A DNA stretch of 64,000 bases, taken from assembly GCA_947172415.1 (NCBI GenBank), contig OX359199.1:3622001-3686000 (forward strand), written 5' to 3'. A program made the translations under genes and the position numbers. The stretch is from Chondrosia reniformis (taxonomy: Eukaryota > Porifera > Demospongiae > Chondrillida > Chondrillidae). How positions within the stretch are numbered: the stretch's first letter is position 1; the number at the start of each line of letters is the position of its first letter. This document shows, piece after piece, positions 43,213 to 56,065 of the stretch. The notes beneath the pieces were generated by a model. The model was not told the origin of the DNA and made no database searches. It saw only the letters and a program-made list of their open reading frames with translations.

Positions 43213-46200
43213 TTATTACAGTTGGTTTAATGACAGCTTATGCATGTTAGAATCTTTTTATATACACACATGCCTGCAATATACGTATTTCAATTACTCA
43301 CTGGAACAGTGTCTGAGGAAGTGTTTTGTGGCAAGATGGCATGAGCCACAAACTTGGCAGGCAGGTTAGGAGACTCAATCATGACCACGTCCCCTTCATG
43401 CAGTACCCTGCTTGCCTTTACATCATTACACTTTCCTTGTAATGTAGGGTCTGTGTCGCTGAGAGCTTTGGAAATATAACCTGACTTAAGAGTTAAGTTT
43501 CGGTTTGTTGAGCTCACCAAAACATCAGCCTGGTTGTAAGGGAAGAAAAGTAGCTAAACTATAGGTACATTAAAATACTCCATACATCTGTATGTGTATT
43601 TCAGCTTTCCATATGCACATACCAAATAGAATTTTGTCTAAAAAGGAGGAGAGAAGGAGAAATTTTAACTGTGTTAGACTTATCATTGTCTTTCAATTTG
43701 TAAGGAAGACTCACGGGATTGAAATGTCTAATAACAAAAGAGTTGCCAAAAGACATTCGATCAAAAGTCAAAAAATGAACCACACAATGATACTTGAATA
43801 GGCTGAATGTTAATCCATGATGATCAGGAGTGTCCCACACTAAACTACTTATACATACATGATATGTTTACATACATGATATGTTTACATTGTGATTTTG
43901 CTATGTATACGTACATTGACTTTACAAATGTCTTCCTCGATGATGCCAAACTTATCAAGAAACACTCCAACATTACCAAGGCCTTCCTTAGGGAGCTCTG
44001 GAATGGGAACACCTGCACCAATGCGCCCAATCAATGCCTCTTTGAAGAAGTGAGTTATATTGTCTTTTGCAAGTAGTACTATGAAGACCGATTCAATGGA
44101 AACACTACGGTTTTGAAGAAATTCCAAGATCGTAGTTACCATAACCTCGGCGCATATTTCAGGTGGACACCGAAATACTCCAGTACTGATAGCTGGTAGG
44201 GCAATGGATTGATATTCTCTTGATTTTGTAAGAGAGTTTTTTACAGCATCTCGTAGCCAACCTCTCTTAACCTGCTCTGGTTTTTCACTCTGCCATCTTG
44301 GCCCAACCACATGAACAAGTGCCTTACATTTCAGGTTGCCCACTGCTTCCATCAACACAGCTTCTCCTACTTTTAGTTTGCCATGCTGAAAGATATATTC
44401 ACTAGATTTCTGCTGGATTATGGGTCCCCCTCTGAGCAGTATTGCCCTGGCTAATCCTCCACCATGCTTCAGTTCTTCGTTGGCTGCATTGACTATAATA
44501 TCAGTCTGCATCTCAGTGAGGTCTCCAGTCACAAGAAATACCTTCTTATTCTGACCAGGTATGTAACCAGAAAACAAGATTTTGTGTTTTAATTCAACCA
44601 GTTCGGGAACTAAACCCATCTTTTGGGAATGTTCAGCCTCATTTATGATTACCCTAACCTTGTTCTTTTCCTCAAATGCTGGTATAGTGCCTGCAGCCCT
44701 ACCTTTTGGGTCCAGTAGAAGCTTAATTATGCCTGGACGCAAAAGAGAGAAGTTCACCTTTGGTAACTGCTCTAGTGGTAACTGCTCTAGTGCTTCAACT
44801 ATTCTTTCTCGAAGAGGTTTTAGTACATTCTTGTGTCGCGACAGGTGAATGACTTTGTCCAAGTTTGTTACTGTGATTTCCAAATTGTGTTTACTGGCCT
44901 CAGCTCTTATCTGTTGCCATTTCTCTGTTTCTTTCAGCATTTCCCATTTTATAAGAGACGTGAGAACGGATGCCTCATCAGCATAGGCCTTCTCAAGGAA
45001 CTTCATTATCTTTTCTTTTGCTGCGAGTACATGATGCCTCTCTCCCCAGCTATGACTATTTCACTTTGCGTCTGCTTCAAATGAATTGGCTCATCCACCA
45101 AGACCCTCTGGAATTTGTCCCAGGATGGGCCAGCAACAAAAGAGAAATCCTCTTGGATATCAATGGATACAGCAATAAAGGTTTTCTGCAATTGAGCTCC
45201 CATTTCTGCTACTTCTTCCTTACTTTCTGAAGCAAGGAACAAGTGACTGAATGATGATTCATCTGGAGGCACTTTATATTCATCATTTGTGAAGACTGAG
45301 ACCACCTGATTGTTTGACAAAGCAAGTGTCTGCCTCAATCTCCTTCTTCCAGCTATAGTAGTCAGAAACGCTATTACTTCAGGAGGCAGTTTCACCAGCT
45401 TTCCCTTTACCTTGCAATTCCTCAGAGCATCTGTTGCTTGGATACAGGATTTCTCAGTTCCTTGACAAGTGACCTCTCCAGAAGTGACATTCAGAAGGAA
45501 AGTAACTCCAAATCTGCCTTGCAAGTCTCTCTTAAGGTTGCTAGCCTCAAAATAAGCAGTGTGAACTAGGGGCAGAGAAATGGTTTGTGATATAATACCA
45601 TGTGGCTTCACAACTTCCACAAATCTAGCTGAGCCATGTTTTTACTATGGCAGCTTTACCAACCAAGACTATCAAATTCCCTTCAAAATACACTTTAAGA
45701 GATGAGGCATCATCAGCTTCTAATTTTCTTGCTATTTGTTCAGCTTCCGTCTTGGCAGCTTGTGGAAAGGGTACTTCCAATTGGCTAAATCCATATTGAA
45801 AGTCTTCTGCAGCTGTTTTGCAATCCATGCGCCGTCTTTCATCTGGTTGGTAGCATCCAATTAGTCTAATGACTATGTATGTGCTATCAACTATGCCCAC
45901 AGCATGCAACTTAAAAAGCTTAATATTAAGCGGATTCAGTCTGCCTTTCAAGAAGGAAGCCACTCTCTCATTCAAGGGCAGCTTCACTCTGTGTCTCTCA
46001 TCCTTACAGATGTACAGATCTGGATAGTTGATTTCAGCAAACATTGGAGCTTCTTCAGTGGAGGATTCACAGCAGACACTTCTCACATTAAGAATGTCTA
46101 AAGAGAGAAGAATGAATATTCACAGTGATAATCAAACCACAATATCTCATCTCATACAAAGAGGAAAAAAACATAAAAAGGTTACCGGTCACCCCATACC

Positions 46201-48599
46201 ATGCTTTATGAACATTTTCCATTTAAAATATTGTCAATTTTAAATGGCTTTAAATCTTGGTAGTCTACATGCAATTGTAGCTCAGTTGCAGAGTTAAGAT
46301 GGCTAATTTAAAGCTAGTAGTCTTGGATTCAGCCACCAAGAGTTGGTTCTCTTTCATGTTTTTCTTCTAAACAGATATGTATGTATCTATTAAACATGTA
46401 GTTTCTTGAACTAGGTGCATGTACAGTACCTACAGCCATGTACACATTTACAATGTGTCAGTATGTGTTCATTTACCTTTAGGATTCTCCACATTCACAA
46501 TGATATTGTCTCCTTCTAGAGTCACAGAACAGTCAATTTTTTCTTGAGCAAACTAATCTGAAGACTCTTATCTTTGGCAGCCTCTGAAGTTAACCAAGTG
46601 ACTTGCAAAGACTTGACTTTACCCAAGAGAATGGGATTACGATATACTTGTGGTAGCAGTGGCTGAGTTGACATCTTCTTCTGCCATTTTGAAAAGTTAT
46701 CTATACAAATATAATTGACATATAATAAAAACATGTCATGCAGGAATATTAGCTATCATTTTACAAATTTACCTTGCACAGAGGAATCAAAAAACAACAC
46801 TGCATTATCGCTGTACAAGTTAATATCAAAGTCTCCATTAACGTGACTCAGCCCTGTTGCGTATTCAACAAATCTAATAAAACGTTCCAGTTTCATTGTA
46901 TGAGCTTGTGGTAGGTTTGGAATTAGCATTCCAAATCGATAGTCCTCATAGGCTGCAGTAGGAGGTACCAGTGAAGGGTACACTGTATGACCAATTGATT
47001 CAATAGGTCTCTGTTCCCTTATAACCTTCCTTACATCTACATAAATAAATCAATAATTAGAATATTAAGTGGAAAACATAGCGATGTATACAACAAAGAA
47101 TGTGCATAGACATGATACACTACATGTGTTAGATAATCGCAATCAGTTGAAAGGATTGCTAAAATCAACATGAAAATCAATTTTTAATACATTGACTTAA
47201 ATGGAGATATCAGAAGTCCTTAATGGTCCTTAACAGTCCGCTCAGATAAAAGAGGAGTGCATCTTCATTGTAAGCAACAAGCAACAATCAACTACAACAA
47301 TACATATACGTATAAGATCCACTGACCTTCAAAAGATAAGAACTTGACAAACACCAATTTCTCCAAAGGTCTCCAGCTCCGTATCTGAAATTTACAGCCG
47401 GGTAATAAATTGTGGATTATATCTCCAATCCATTCTTTTTTAAATTTACTGCTATTCCAAGTCAGTTTTACAATATGTAGCCCAATGTTTGACTGACTCA
47501 GATTGGTAGTAGCTAATGACTTGCTCCGAGAAGGCGTAGTCTTTTGTGGTGTTCTGACTTGAGGACTAATGTGGGAGAGCTCTCTTGGTCTTTGAGGTTT
47601 GTGTATTGGGTTACGGGTATCTACATCCTGAAGAGACTGGGTATCTGGTGCAGAAGAAGTGCGCTGTGAAAACTGAGTGCTCTTTAGTGGAGTAGAATTG
47701 AATGAAGATTCAATTCCGGAGGCTTTTGTGTGAGGCAACTTCTGTAAAATTGTTGAAGGGGACTGTACAGCTACATTAGATTGAGGACCCTTAATGTTAC
47801 TACAAAAATTGTAAGATGAAAAGTCATCTTGCTGTGACAGAGAAGTGTTAGAGTTGACATCCTCTTGTAGTGACCTTGTAATCTCTCCAGACCTATGCTG
47901 TTGCTGGGGAGATAATGATGAGGTCTTAACAAAGGAGGTCCCTGGCTTTGGCTAACTCTGGTTGGATGAAGCAACTTGCGATTCACTTAGAACAGGTGAA
48001 CTCTTCTGAGTAGCTTCAGATGGCACATTAACATAGTCATCCCAATATGAATGCGGGGATGATTGTGTGTCTTGATCAACAGTTACAAATGATTTGAAAG
48101 ACGAAGGGGTACTTATGCTTTTTAGTACAGAATCATCTTCATCAGTGCTATCAGAATATCCAGTAATGTTGATATTTACTGGAATTCCTCCAAGTTGTAA
48201 ATTTTCAGGGCAGCTTTCTACATAGTTGATAAAGAGTTAAATAAGCTGTCACTGTTTAAGTTACATCACATATTATATTTATACACCTTGTACATAAAAC
48301 ACAGTGTCCATACACAGTACGTAGATGTGTACATACCTGAGTCAAGTTCACAAGTGACCTTGGCTCGAATTCTTTCTGCGCTATTTTCACGGACAAGTAT
48401 AATTTCCCGTTCAGGGATCATTGGTAGTTGCGCTTTAATGAATGCTTGAATATCACCATCTGATACTTGCTTAAGGTGACCAGAGGTCGTAGTGATGATG
48501 ATATAGGAACCAGACATCTCATCCATACGAAGCGTACGTAGTAGCTACATGGGACAACATTAATCATATGAATCATGAATCAAAATATAAACCCTTTTA

Positions 48600-49380
48600 A
48601 TAAGTGTTACCTCAATAATCTACCACAATTGGTTCAAGGAAAAATGTGGTAGAAAAGTGGGGTTGGTGGATTAAAGATGTCAGCAGGATATAATTACTTA
48701 CTAGATCAAAGACATAAATTATTTATATACGTACTAATAACAATACTTATAGATACATGTTTGTAGCAATTATGAATGTTTTATGTATATCTCCCAACAC
48801 TGGCATGGTTTCAAGCACAAAGGGAAAAAGCACTGTAGCAACGCCAACAAGAATGATCCAGAACCACGTTTTCAATTTTTGATGGAGACAGAATTTCACA
48901 CAATGAAGGAAGGACACACGCCCATTAACACAGAGAGAAGCACAATTACTGGCATTGTAAATGGTTATTTTACTCCTTCCTCATTTGGGCATGATATAAC
49001 AACCCTGTGATGATAATGCTTTTTGTTATACGTATGTCATATCCCAGCTATATCTTGGTACAGTACATACAGCAAACATATAGTCCTCAGGTTGTGAACA
49101 ATGTGGTGGACTTGAAGTAGAATATTCCTTCAAGCACTTTGATTAGTAGATAGTAGGATAATTGGTGGATTAATACCTAAATGCAGCTATATGATATAGA
49201 ATCTTACATTGTCTTCAACACCACTCACTTGATGGCTTTTTTCTGTTTGTGTTTCACTATCCCTTGATATCATAAAAGCACACTACATGGAGAGGAGAAT
49301 ATTGAACACAAATAAATCCATCAATCATACCAATACTCTATGAAATGTTGACAGTTTAATACACTGCTATGATGAGGCAT
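48600..49380. other. No supportable gene
   Basis: Upstream region of the PARP14-like gene. A 75-residue frame at 48783-49010 (+) has no recognisable features. A promoter was not identifiable. Confidence 0.35.
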
Positions 49381-49383
49381 GCA

Positions 49384-49596
49384 TTATGCATGATTTATCA
49401 TAAATATCTTTGTATCAATCTCATTAATTTTGGAAAGGCCTTTCTGATTAGCTTCTCTGTTCCTTAGTTCCTCATCCTTGTGTTTCAGTTTGACTTTGAG
49501 GGCTTCAATCTCAATACACTTAGATTCCGCTTCCTCCAGTTCCAAATTCTTAGCCTTCAGCTCACCTTCTAGGTCCTCAATCTTTATACTTTGTTC
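49384..49596 (-). CDS. C-terminal coiled-coil exon of an unknown protein
   Basis: After an AATGCAG acceptor at 49597 the exon reads EQSIKIEDLEGELKAKNLEL and continues with regular heptads (LEEAESKCIEIEALKVKLKH) to a stop after MINHA. About 70 residues, charged and Leu-rich throughout. No upstream partner exon was found, because a Penelope-type remnant and AT-rich DNA lie there. It might belong to the coiled-coil cassette family, but no close match to its exons is visible. Confidence 0.5.
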   Translation of the reverse strand, partial: EQSIKIEDLEGELKAKNLELEEAESKCIEIEALKVKLKHKDEELRNREANQKGLSKINEIDTKIFMINHA

Positions 49597-49839
49597 CTGC
49601 ATTATACGTACATACTGTAGTAAATGCATTTACATATAGGTTACTATCTACTATACATAGGTATAGTAAATGATTTGATATATTTAAACTAAATTTCCTT
49701 GTTCTATATAAATAGTCAACTGAACATTTGCATGTACGTATGTCACATTATAAATACACTGTATATTTAGTATAATCCAATGGTATTTAATATTAGAAGT
49801 TTATCTCTAATTCGCAGGAAAATGGAGGACTAAAAAAAT

Positions 49840-50153
49840 TTCTGTTAAATTATAATCATCGCTCTATGTTTGAGTCTGGTATCTCTGTTGATGAACCCGG
49901 CAAGTCACTCAACCAGAGAATGAGTGAACATAAAAGAGCTGTTTGAAGAATGCATCCAAACAACTCATTAGCAGCACATCTACAATCAACATTACACTAC
50001 ATAGACTGGGATGGGGCCACAGTGCTACAATGTGAACAAAACAGAACAAGAAGGAAGATCAAAGAGGCCATACACATCAGAACCACACCATGCATGAACA
50101 TGGATCAGGGGATGCACTTGGATTCCATTTGGGACGACATCATCGCCAACTAA
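49840..50153 (+). pseudogene. Penelope-type GIY-YIG endonuclease C-terminal remnant
   Basis: The frame reads EPGKSLNQRMSEHKRAV, a TGA, then HPNNSLAAHLQSTLHYIDWD, VLQCEQNRTRRKIKEAIHI and a stop after WDDIIAN. The GxSLxxRxxEHKRA, H...IDWD and E...R+xKEAIHI pattern is that of the C-terminal GIY-YIG region in Penelope-like retroelement polyproteins. The reverse transcriptase is absent here, and the TGA looks like a mutated CGA. It supports Penelope-like activity in the lineage, consistent with the hammerhead-like motifs nearby. Confidence 0.7.
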
Positions 50154-50159
50154 CTCATT

Positions 50160-51415
50160 AACACTCTATTCAGTCCACTAATTACCCACTCATTAACCAC
50201 TTAAATCATTTTTTGGGGCACGCAGGCACCCCTATATTGTTTTCAGAAATTATGTTAACGTATGGCTTCCTGTTCGTAGTCTTGTATATATATATATATA
50301 ATACACAGGAAGTGCTTTACATTAAACATTGTAAGTCATATAGGGAGGATTCCTTAATGGAATGCTGTACAAACAAGGAACAGGAAGTGGTACATCCTGA
50401 AAACATAAAATATAAATCAAGCAGAAGGTACATATCAAAAGTCAGTGATGGATACTACATACATGTACATCGTACATATATCCACTGCCCAATAAGGTGA
50501 TATACATATTGAAAACCATTTGGGGGCAATCTATCACAGTAAAAGCATTTAAATAACAATTTGTCTTATCTTAGACACACATCTCCATTATATCACTCTG
50601 ACTTCCTTGGCTTAACTAGCCTATTCTATAAATTATTCAAGACATTTTTTGGTGATGTGGGCATAATGACATGACTGCATACAAGTACAAAGACATATTC
50701 AACCATGATTTCAAACACCACAAATCCCACATTCACTCCTAAACCTTTGCAGCTGGTGAGCATATACTCAAGTGACAGGAACAAATTGCATTAAAGAGAT
50801 AGTTATCACAATGAATAATTGAAGTCATAATCGAGTAGTTCTAATCCTTCTCAGTCATCATAAGGAGGAAAAACCATGTAATAAGCAATTTCTGAGAACT
50901 GAACCCAACTGCTTATGACTCTGTCACTGATCTACAATAGCTACAACAATTCTCCATACATATTCTTTATTTCCCTTCTTGTATTAACTACAAGGATTTA
51001 GTCTTTATTCACCAACTAGTGGTGATTCTCTTTCAGAACAAGATGGCAATCAAGATCAACATTTAATGCATACTGTATGCACACTACATCGGAAGAAACA
51101 ATAGGAGGTATTTTGTTGCATTCATAATGGATGAAAAGGTAGGTATATCAGCAACACTTATATTTGAGAAACAGAGATTTGAATGTTTTGACCTGTAGGT
51201 CTTCTTCAGCACTGATGCTCAAATATATACCTACGTTTTCACTACATTGGAAGCATATGTGTTATGAGAGCTTATATAAATAGTTTAATGACAAGGAAGG
51301 AAGCACTCATGAAGTATCACATGTTTCTGATTCCTGTTACTTCACAGTACTAAAGCTACCTACCATTATATCAAAACCAGAGTAGTTTTCTGGGTACAGT
51401 TGCATCACTGCTAGC
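50160..51415. other. Gene-poor AT-rich stretch
   Basis: No exon supported. Around 51185-51225 (-) a degraded relative of the hammerhead-like core occurs (CTGAAGA...AAAAC), without the conserved residues needed for catalysis. Confidence 0.4.
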
Positions 51416-51419
51416 AAAT

Positions 51420-52410
51420 AGAGACAGTTCCAAAAGCATGAAACATTTAATATACTATTTTCTGACATGCTATACCTATTCTGTAAAAAAGCCTATAGGG
51501 GAACTAAACCTGAAGAGAGCTTTGGATGAAGATACAGGAGTCTTTTCTTAATTCTTTCATCTTCTCTTTATCTTGATCTTCTGTGAATCCTTGGCATGCT
51601 TTTTAAATAAACATATGTATGTCTAACCCTTAAGTGGATAGATAAAATCAGATAGGCTTATTGTTAACTGTGCACTTTGTAAATGTTAAAGACCATGTTT
51701 TGATAATTAGAAAAGCATTTAAATCATGGGTATGCAACCACAAATAGCCTCTTTGTTAATTTATGAGCTGTTAATTGATAATACATAGAATAGGGCAGCC
51801 ATGTTTCTTTTGGTCATTCCTAGTGAGTGCACTTAAAGAAACACAATCTTAATTACATTCCAATGTCCATACCAGCAATAGAAATATAAAAATCATTTAA
51901 AAAGAATACATACCTACAGTACTTTAAGTATCAAATATTAGGTGTATTTCATTTTAACTGGTAAGACTTATATAGTCAATGCCTTCTATAAATGTAGAGG
52001 CATTCTAATTAGTCAGTATGTAACATACAACGGGAAATGATATCCTCTTCATACAGAAGTTCCAGATCAATTGCTGTGGACTGTAACACTGAACAGCACA
52101 TTGTACGTACGTATTGGTATATCTTGTGAAAATCCAACAACAAAGACTTTTATGCATGCATGCAAGGATTCACAGAAGATCAAGATAAAAAAGACAAAGA
52201 CTCCCAGGATCACTGATGAAGGGTGGAATTCCCAGAAACAGCTGTCTGACCCAGTGGAGATGAAAGAGAGGAAGAGAAGAAAGAAAAGACTCCTGTATCT
52301 TCATCCAAAGCTCTCTTCAGGTTTAGTTCCCCTATAGGCTTTTTTATATAATAGGCATAGCATGTCGGAAAATGGTATATTAAATGTTTCATAGTCTGTG
52401 TAGCTTGACA
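51420..52410. repeat. Element with long inverted ends (family D1)
   Basis: About 140 bp at 51425-51565 (ATGAAACATTTAATATACTA to AAGATACAGGAGTCTTTTCT) recur as their complement at 52270-52410, with further complementarity near 51580 and 52170 (TGATCTTCTGTGAATCCTTG). The ends therefore form a fold-back structure around about 600 bp. Single-end copies are at 54185-54295, 62036-62115, 1175-1240 and 41025-41092. No transposase is seen. A MITE-like or fold-back element is inferred. Confidence 0.75.
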
Positions 52411-52414
52411 TAAA

Positions 52415-53470
52415 AATGCTTTAAATTTAGAGTGTGTTCCAATGTTAAATATTAGCAGAGTTGTTACATGACATAAAAAAGAATACAGCATATAAAAAGA
52501 TATATACATATTTTGTGTTCAGCAAAATCAACTTGTGGCTAAGAAAGTGGCATACGTACATACATATATTTATGTAAATGAAATTTATGTAAACACTAGA
52601 GTTGCGTGTAAAAAGCCTTTAAAATAATATAAAATGCCTTCATCTAGGAAATGAAATTATCTATGTAGAATCTACTTTAGTAACTGAAACCCATTTAGGG
52701 GCTTTCAAGTGAAAATGGAAAATCCCCAAATTCATTGATTAGGTAGTAACAGTTATTGGGCATGGGAGCAAGGAAGAGAAGAAGATTGTATTCTCATTGT
52801 ATGATTGTATTTTGGGTGCACACTAGCTCTAGCAGTAAGCCTAGAAAGGAAATGGCGTCCTTAGAAATACGCATACATACTTAGGTACAGTATTGTAGCT
52901 AATAATCAGGAACTATGTATTATATAGTATATAGCCAGTTTGCTAGCATTAAGTCATGAAAAGATACAGATGTACTGTTATTATGAACTTTATAAATATC
53001 ACCCTACAATAAAACTATTTCCGATGCACGCAATTTGGCCCTATTCCAATTAAAAAGTTCAAATTTCCTACAACCAGATATAGCACTACGCCAAATATCC
53101 TATTTGTGATGTGATGTATACAGAGAGATTTTAGTTCAAGTAACTTCACTGTGTTCTCAAAAATCTATTAATTGAATCCCATAATATGGGGTCAAAGGAT
53201 AATCATAGAAACTAGAAAGATTTTGTACAAAGCAACATTGACACTAAGATTTCAAGATCATTAGGATTTGCACATAACTTAAAGATATTCCTTTCTAACA
53301 ACAAAGCACCTTAATGGGACACCAAAACAGATATAAGTAAACTTTTTGGACAAGGATCTAGTTAAGGAGCTTTTACAAACAGTTTACATAACAAGTAGGA
53401 ATCTGGTAACCTAGACAACATAAGATCACAGTTCAAGCCCTATAAAGACATATTCAATATACACACATGA
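52415..53470. other. No gene seen
   Basis: AT-rich sequence, no supportable exon or repeat. Confidence 0.4.
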
Positions 53471-53477
53471 CCAATAC

Positions 53478-53575
53478 AAATCTCCATTGGTCGCCAAGGA
53501 AACCCATACAAAGTCTCCATTGGTTGCCAAGGAAACCCTTACAAAGTCTCCATTGGTCACCAAGGAAACCTATGG
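53478..53575. repeat. 39-bp tandem repeat, three units
   Basis: Three units of TCTCCATTGGTCGCCAAGGA followed by AACCCATACAAAG. Substitutions are few. Confidence 0.9.
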
Positions 53576-54184
53576 ATCATATATAATCACATGTGGTTGA
53601 ACTAACATGTGCCTAGCAACGTCTCAGTAGCAGGGTGGTTGCTAAGAGCCTAATGGGTAGTTCAGCCAGGGTTACCTATTAACTGCACAAAAATGAAATG
53701 CCCACACAATAACAATATGTGGATAATAATAGGACTTGTGTGTGATTGATGTCTAATGACACTATAAGTCAACAGCTGGACTAACAGAAGGTACCTGTAC
53801 AAGAACTATAGATACGTACGTCCATCTGTTCCTAGAATTAGCACTCAGTTCAAATGTGATACCTTCACATTCATATATGAGTTCACACGAAATAGTGAAG
53901 GCCAATTGTTCCATTCATCATGACATATGAAAGGGCGTCTCCTAGTTTTCAACTTCCTCATACAACTTCTGCAGTGAAAGTAAAGTAACTCCAATAAAAA
54001 TCAAATCTGACATAATACACTATATGGTTTCAAACTACTGTATGCCACAAGTTACAGGAATATTCCGTGAGAAACTTTTAAGACCAAGTGACACTATTGA
54101 TTAGAGATCATTAGTCTATTTTGAACTGAAATTCAAATTTTACCAACGTAATTATTTAGCTGTATACATGTGGTGCAAATGTAG

Positions 54185-54295
54185 GAAATGAAGACTCCTG
54201 CTGCATCTTGATCCAAAGCTCTCTACAGGTTTAGTTCCCTATAGGCTTTTTTAATTTATTATAGAGTAGGCATAGCATGTATTATTAGACTATTT
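54185..54295. repeat. Single-end copy of family D1
   Basis: Shares GGTTTAGTTCCCTATAGGCT and the AAGACTCCTG...CCAAAGCTCT core with 52280-52400, in the same orientation. Confidence 0.75.
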
Positions 54296-54299
54296 ATGT

Positions 54300-55315
54300 A
54301 CCCTGGATGTATGTACTATATACGTACACCTACGTATAAGTCTCCTAACTATAATTCTATAACTGATAGAAGCAATACTATTACATAATCTCCTTCAGGC
54401 ATAAGATTACCACTGCTTCAATGCTATATGTACAAACAGTAGGAATCACAAATTGCATAATCAGAACTAAGCATTACATTTAGTCCTGACAAATTAGTTT
54501 AGTACAAACTCAGTGGTCAGTTCCATTTAGCTTATGCAATCAACACAACCCAGTGTAAACCGAAAACAGTAGACATTGTGTTACTGAAAAGGTACTGAAA
54601 GTTTAGGGGAACTTTCAATGTATATAGCTCGTATAACCATCTACAAGTTAATTAAAAAATCTTTTAAAATGATTTTAGAAGTAGGGATGGCAGAGCTGCA
54701 ACAGCATGACTAGCACATCTGGAAGAAGTAATGAAATAAGATAATGATCATGTGATAAGGCTAACCATACAGAAGTGGCGTACTGAAATTTAAGCAACTT
54801 TAAACCAACACACCATTTCCGTGCTTAGGCATACCATGATAGCTGAAGTATGGTTGGATGATCTGCCAAAGTGAATCGGGGAATCTTTCAATGTAAATAG
54901 CTAACATATACATCTGTAGACATACACTCTCTTAACTGGAAATAGATTTTTATTCAATACATATAAACTGTAAAACAAGGAGTTCAAGTTTAAAAAACTC
55001 GTGGGGCGCCAGGCGCCCCTAAGTAAACTCAAACTACTTGGCTGGTTCTCATAGATATACGGTTAACAGATTTCCGATCGACTCTTGCTGGCCGTCAATT
55101 TTTCAAGGCCATATCTCGTAGAAAACGTTTTTGCGCAAGCTCTACGTTACATAGTATTAGTAAGGGTGGTTTTTAAGTCCATTTCGTTCGTTCAAGGTTC
55201 TACGCTAAGGAAGAGAAAGCTAATTTTAAGCTAGAAAACGAAAGCTAGCCGAACGTCCGCCATTTTTTGACAGATATATACATATATATACCTTAGTATA
55301 TTGTAACTTGTACTG
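54300..55315. other. No gene seen
   Basis: AT-rich, with a small GC patch at 55005-55020 (GGGGCGCCAGGCGCCCC, a perfect short dyad) beside a dispersed AACTACTTGGC motif. No exon is supported. Confidence 0.4.
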
Positions 55316-55319
55316 TATA

Positions 55320-55795
55320 TAAGTACTTACACAGTGCAAGTTACAAATTTATACACAGATGCAAGTGACTCCCAAGATAATCACACTGAGGTATATAATA
55401 TAATATGGATGCAAATGACTCCCAAAATAGTCACAATCAGGTATATTAAATGCTACAAGACTTTAGCCACACTGAAATTCTCAACTGCTGCATACAGAGT
55501 AGTAGTCTCTACAGATCATATAAGGTTAAACACATGGCCTTCCAATTACCTTTTCACACCTTAGTATAGACTGAAGATGATGCATCTGCATGCCATTATC
55601 AGCAAAAATTCCCGTCTCATGCAGGGGGTCTCAGCCAATAATCAACGCAGATTTGACTTGCCTTGAGTGTGAGCTAGGAGTACCGTTGGTTGCTTGCATG
55701 CATTCACATAAACAACAGGGTGAGAGACAATTTGGTAACTTGCACACAAGGGACATTGTTCATGAAATAAATTAAAGGCCCCAGCCTTTATATAT
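55320..55795. repeat. Half-copy of palindromic family F1
   Basis: Diverged copy of the left arm of the 57700-58510 palindrome, in the same orientation (ATTACCTTTTCACACCTTAG, GAAGATGATGCATCTGCATG, CACAAGGGACA). The mirrored arm is absent. Confidence 0.75.
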
Positions 55796-56065
55796 ATATA
55801 TACTACACATGGACAATTGCAAGTAAAAATATATTAATATATATACTTGCATCCGTGTATAAATTTGTAACTTGCACTGTATAGTATACTTGATTGTATT
55901 AATTATTATCTATTGTAATTGCACTGTATATAAAAGTATACCTTTGCTGGGGCTAGCAATATACTGAGAGATTGACTATATGTACTGTATGAGCTTGCAC
56001 GCACGCATATTTATCCAAATCCACCCCTACGTATCCAATTACACTCCTGCATACGTACGTACACA

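Larger units (their letters stand above)
40697..48526 (-). pseudogene. PARP14: PARP14-like macro-domain mono-ADP-ribosyltransferase
   Basis: Exons from 48526: 48337-48526 (MDEMSGSYIIITT), 47327-48217 (Ser/Thr/Gln-rich linker, then an RRM-like segment), 46773-47036 and 46477-46700 (RRM-like), about 43915-46097 (KH-like repeats, then macro domain 1: VTGDLTEMQTDIIVNAANEE, ALPAISTGVFRCP), 43302-43529 and about 41944-42512 (macro domain 2: ADVLVSSTN, SIAFPGIETGNL), 41143-41502 and about 40697-40987 (PARP catalytic domain: LYHG; YGKGIYFA, ASYS; KIFAIF, YPEYL). The H-Y-I reading of the triad predicts mono-ADP-ribosylation. Damage: TAG at 47952, TAG near 42497, TGA at 41163, and frameshifts near 46535, 45622, 45006, 42235 and several at 40700-40850. 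Some lie in homopolymers, but the stops are substitutions. The domain order is intact, so the gene is either recently dead or partly misassembled. Confidence 0.8.

Noticed and set aside
51190-51226. Hammerhead-like motif near 51.2 kb
   Set aside because: The core residues are changed (CTGAAGA and AAAAC), so it could not be catalytic.
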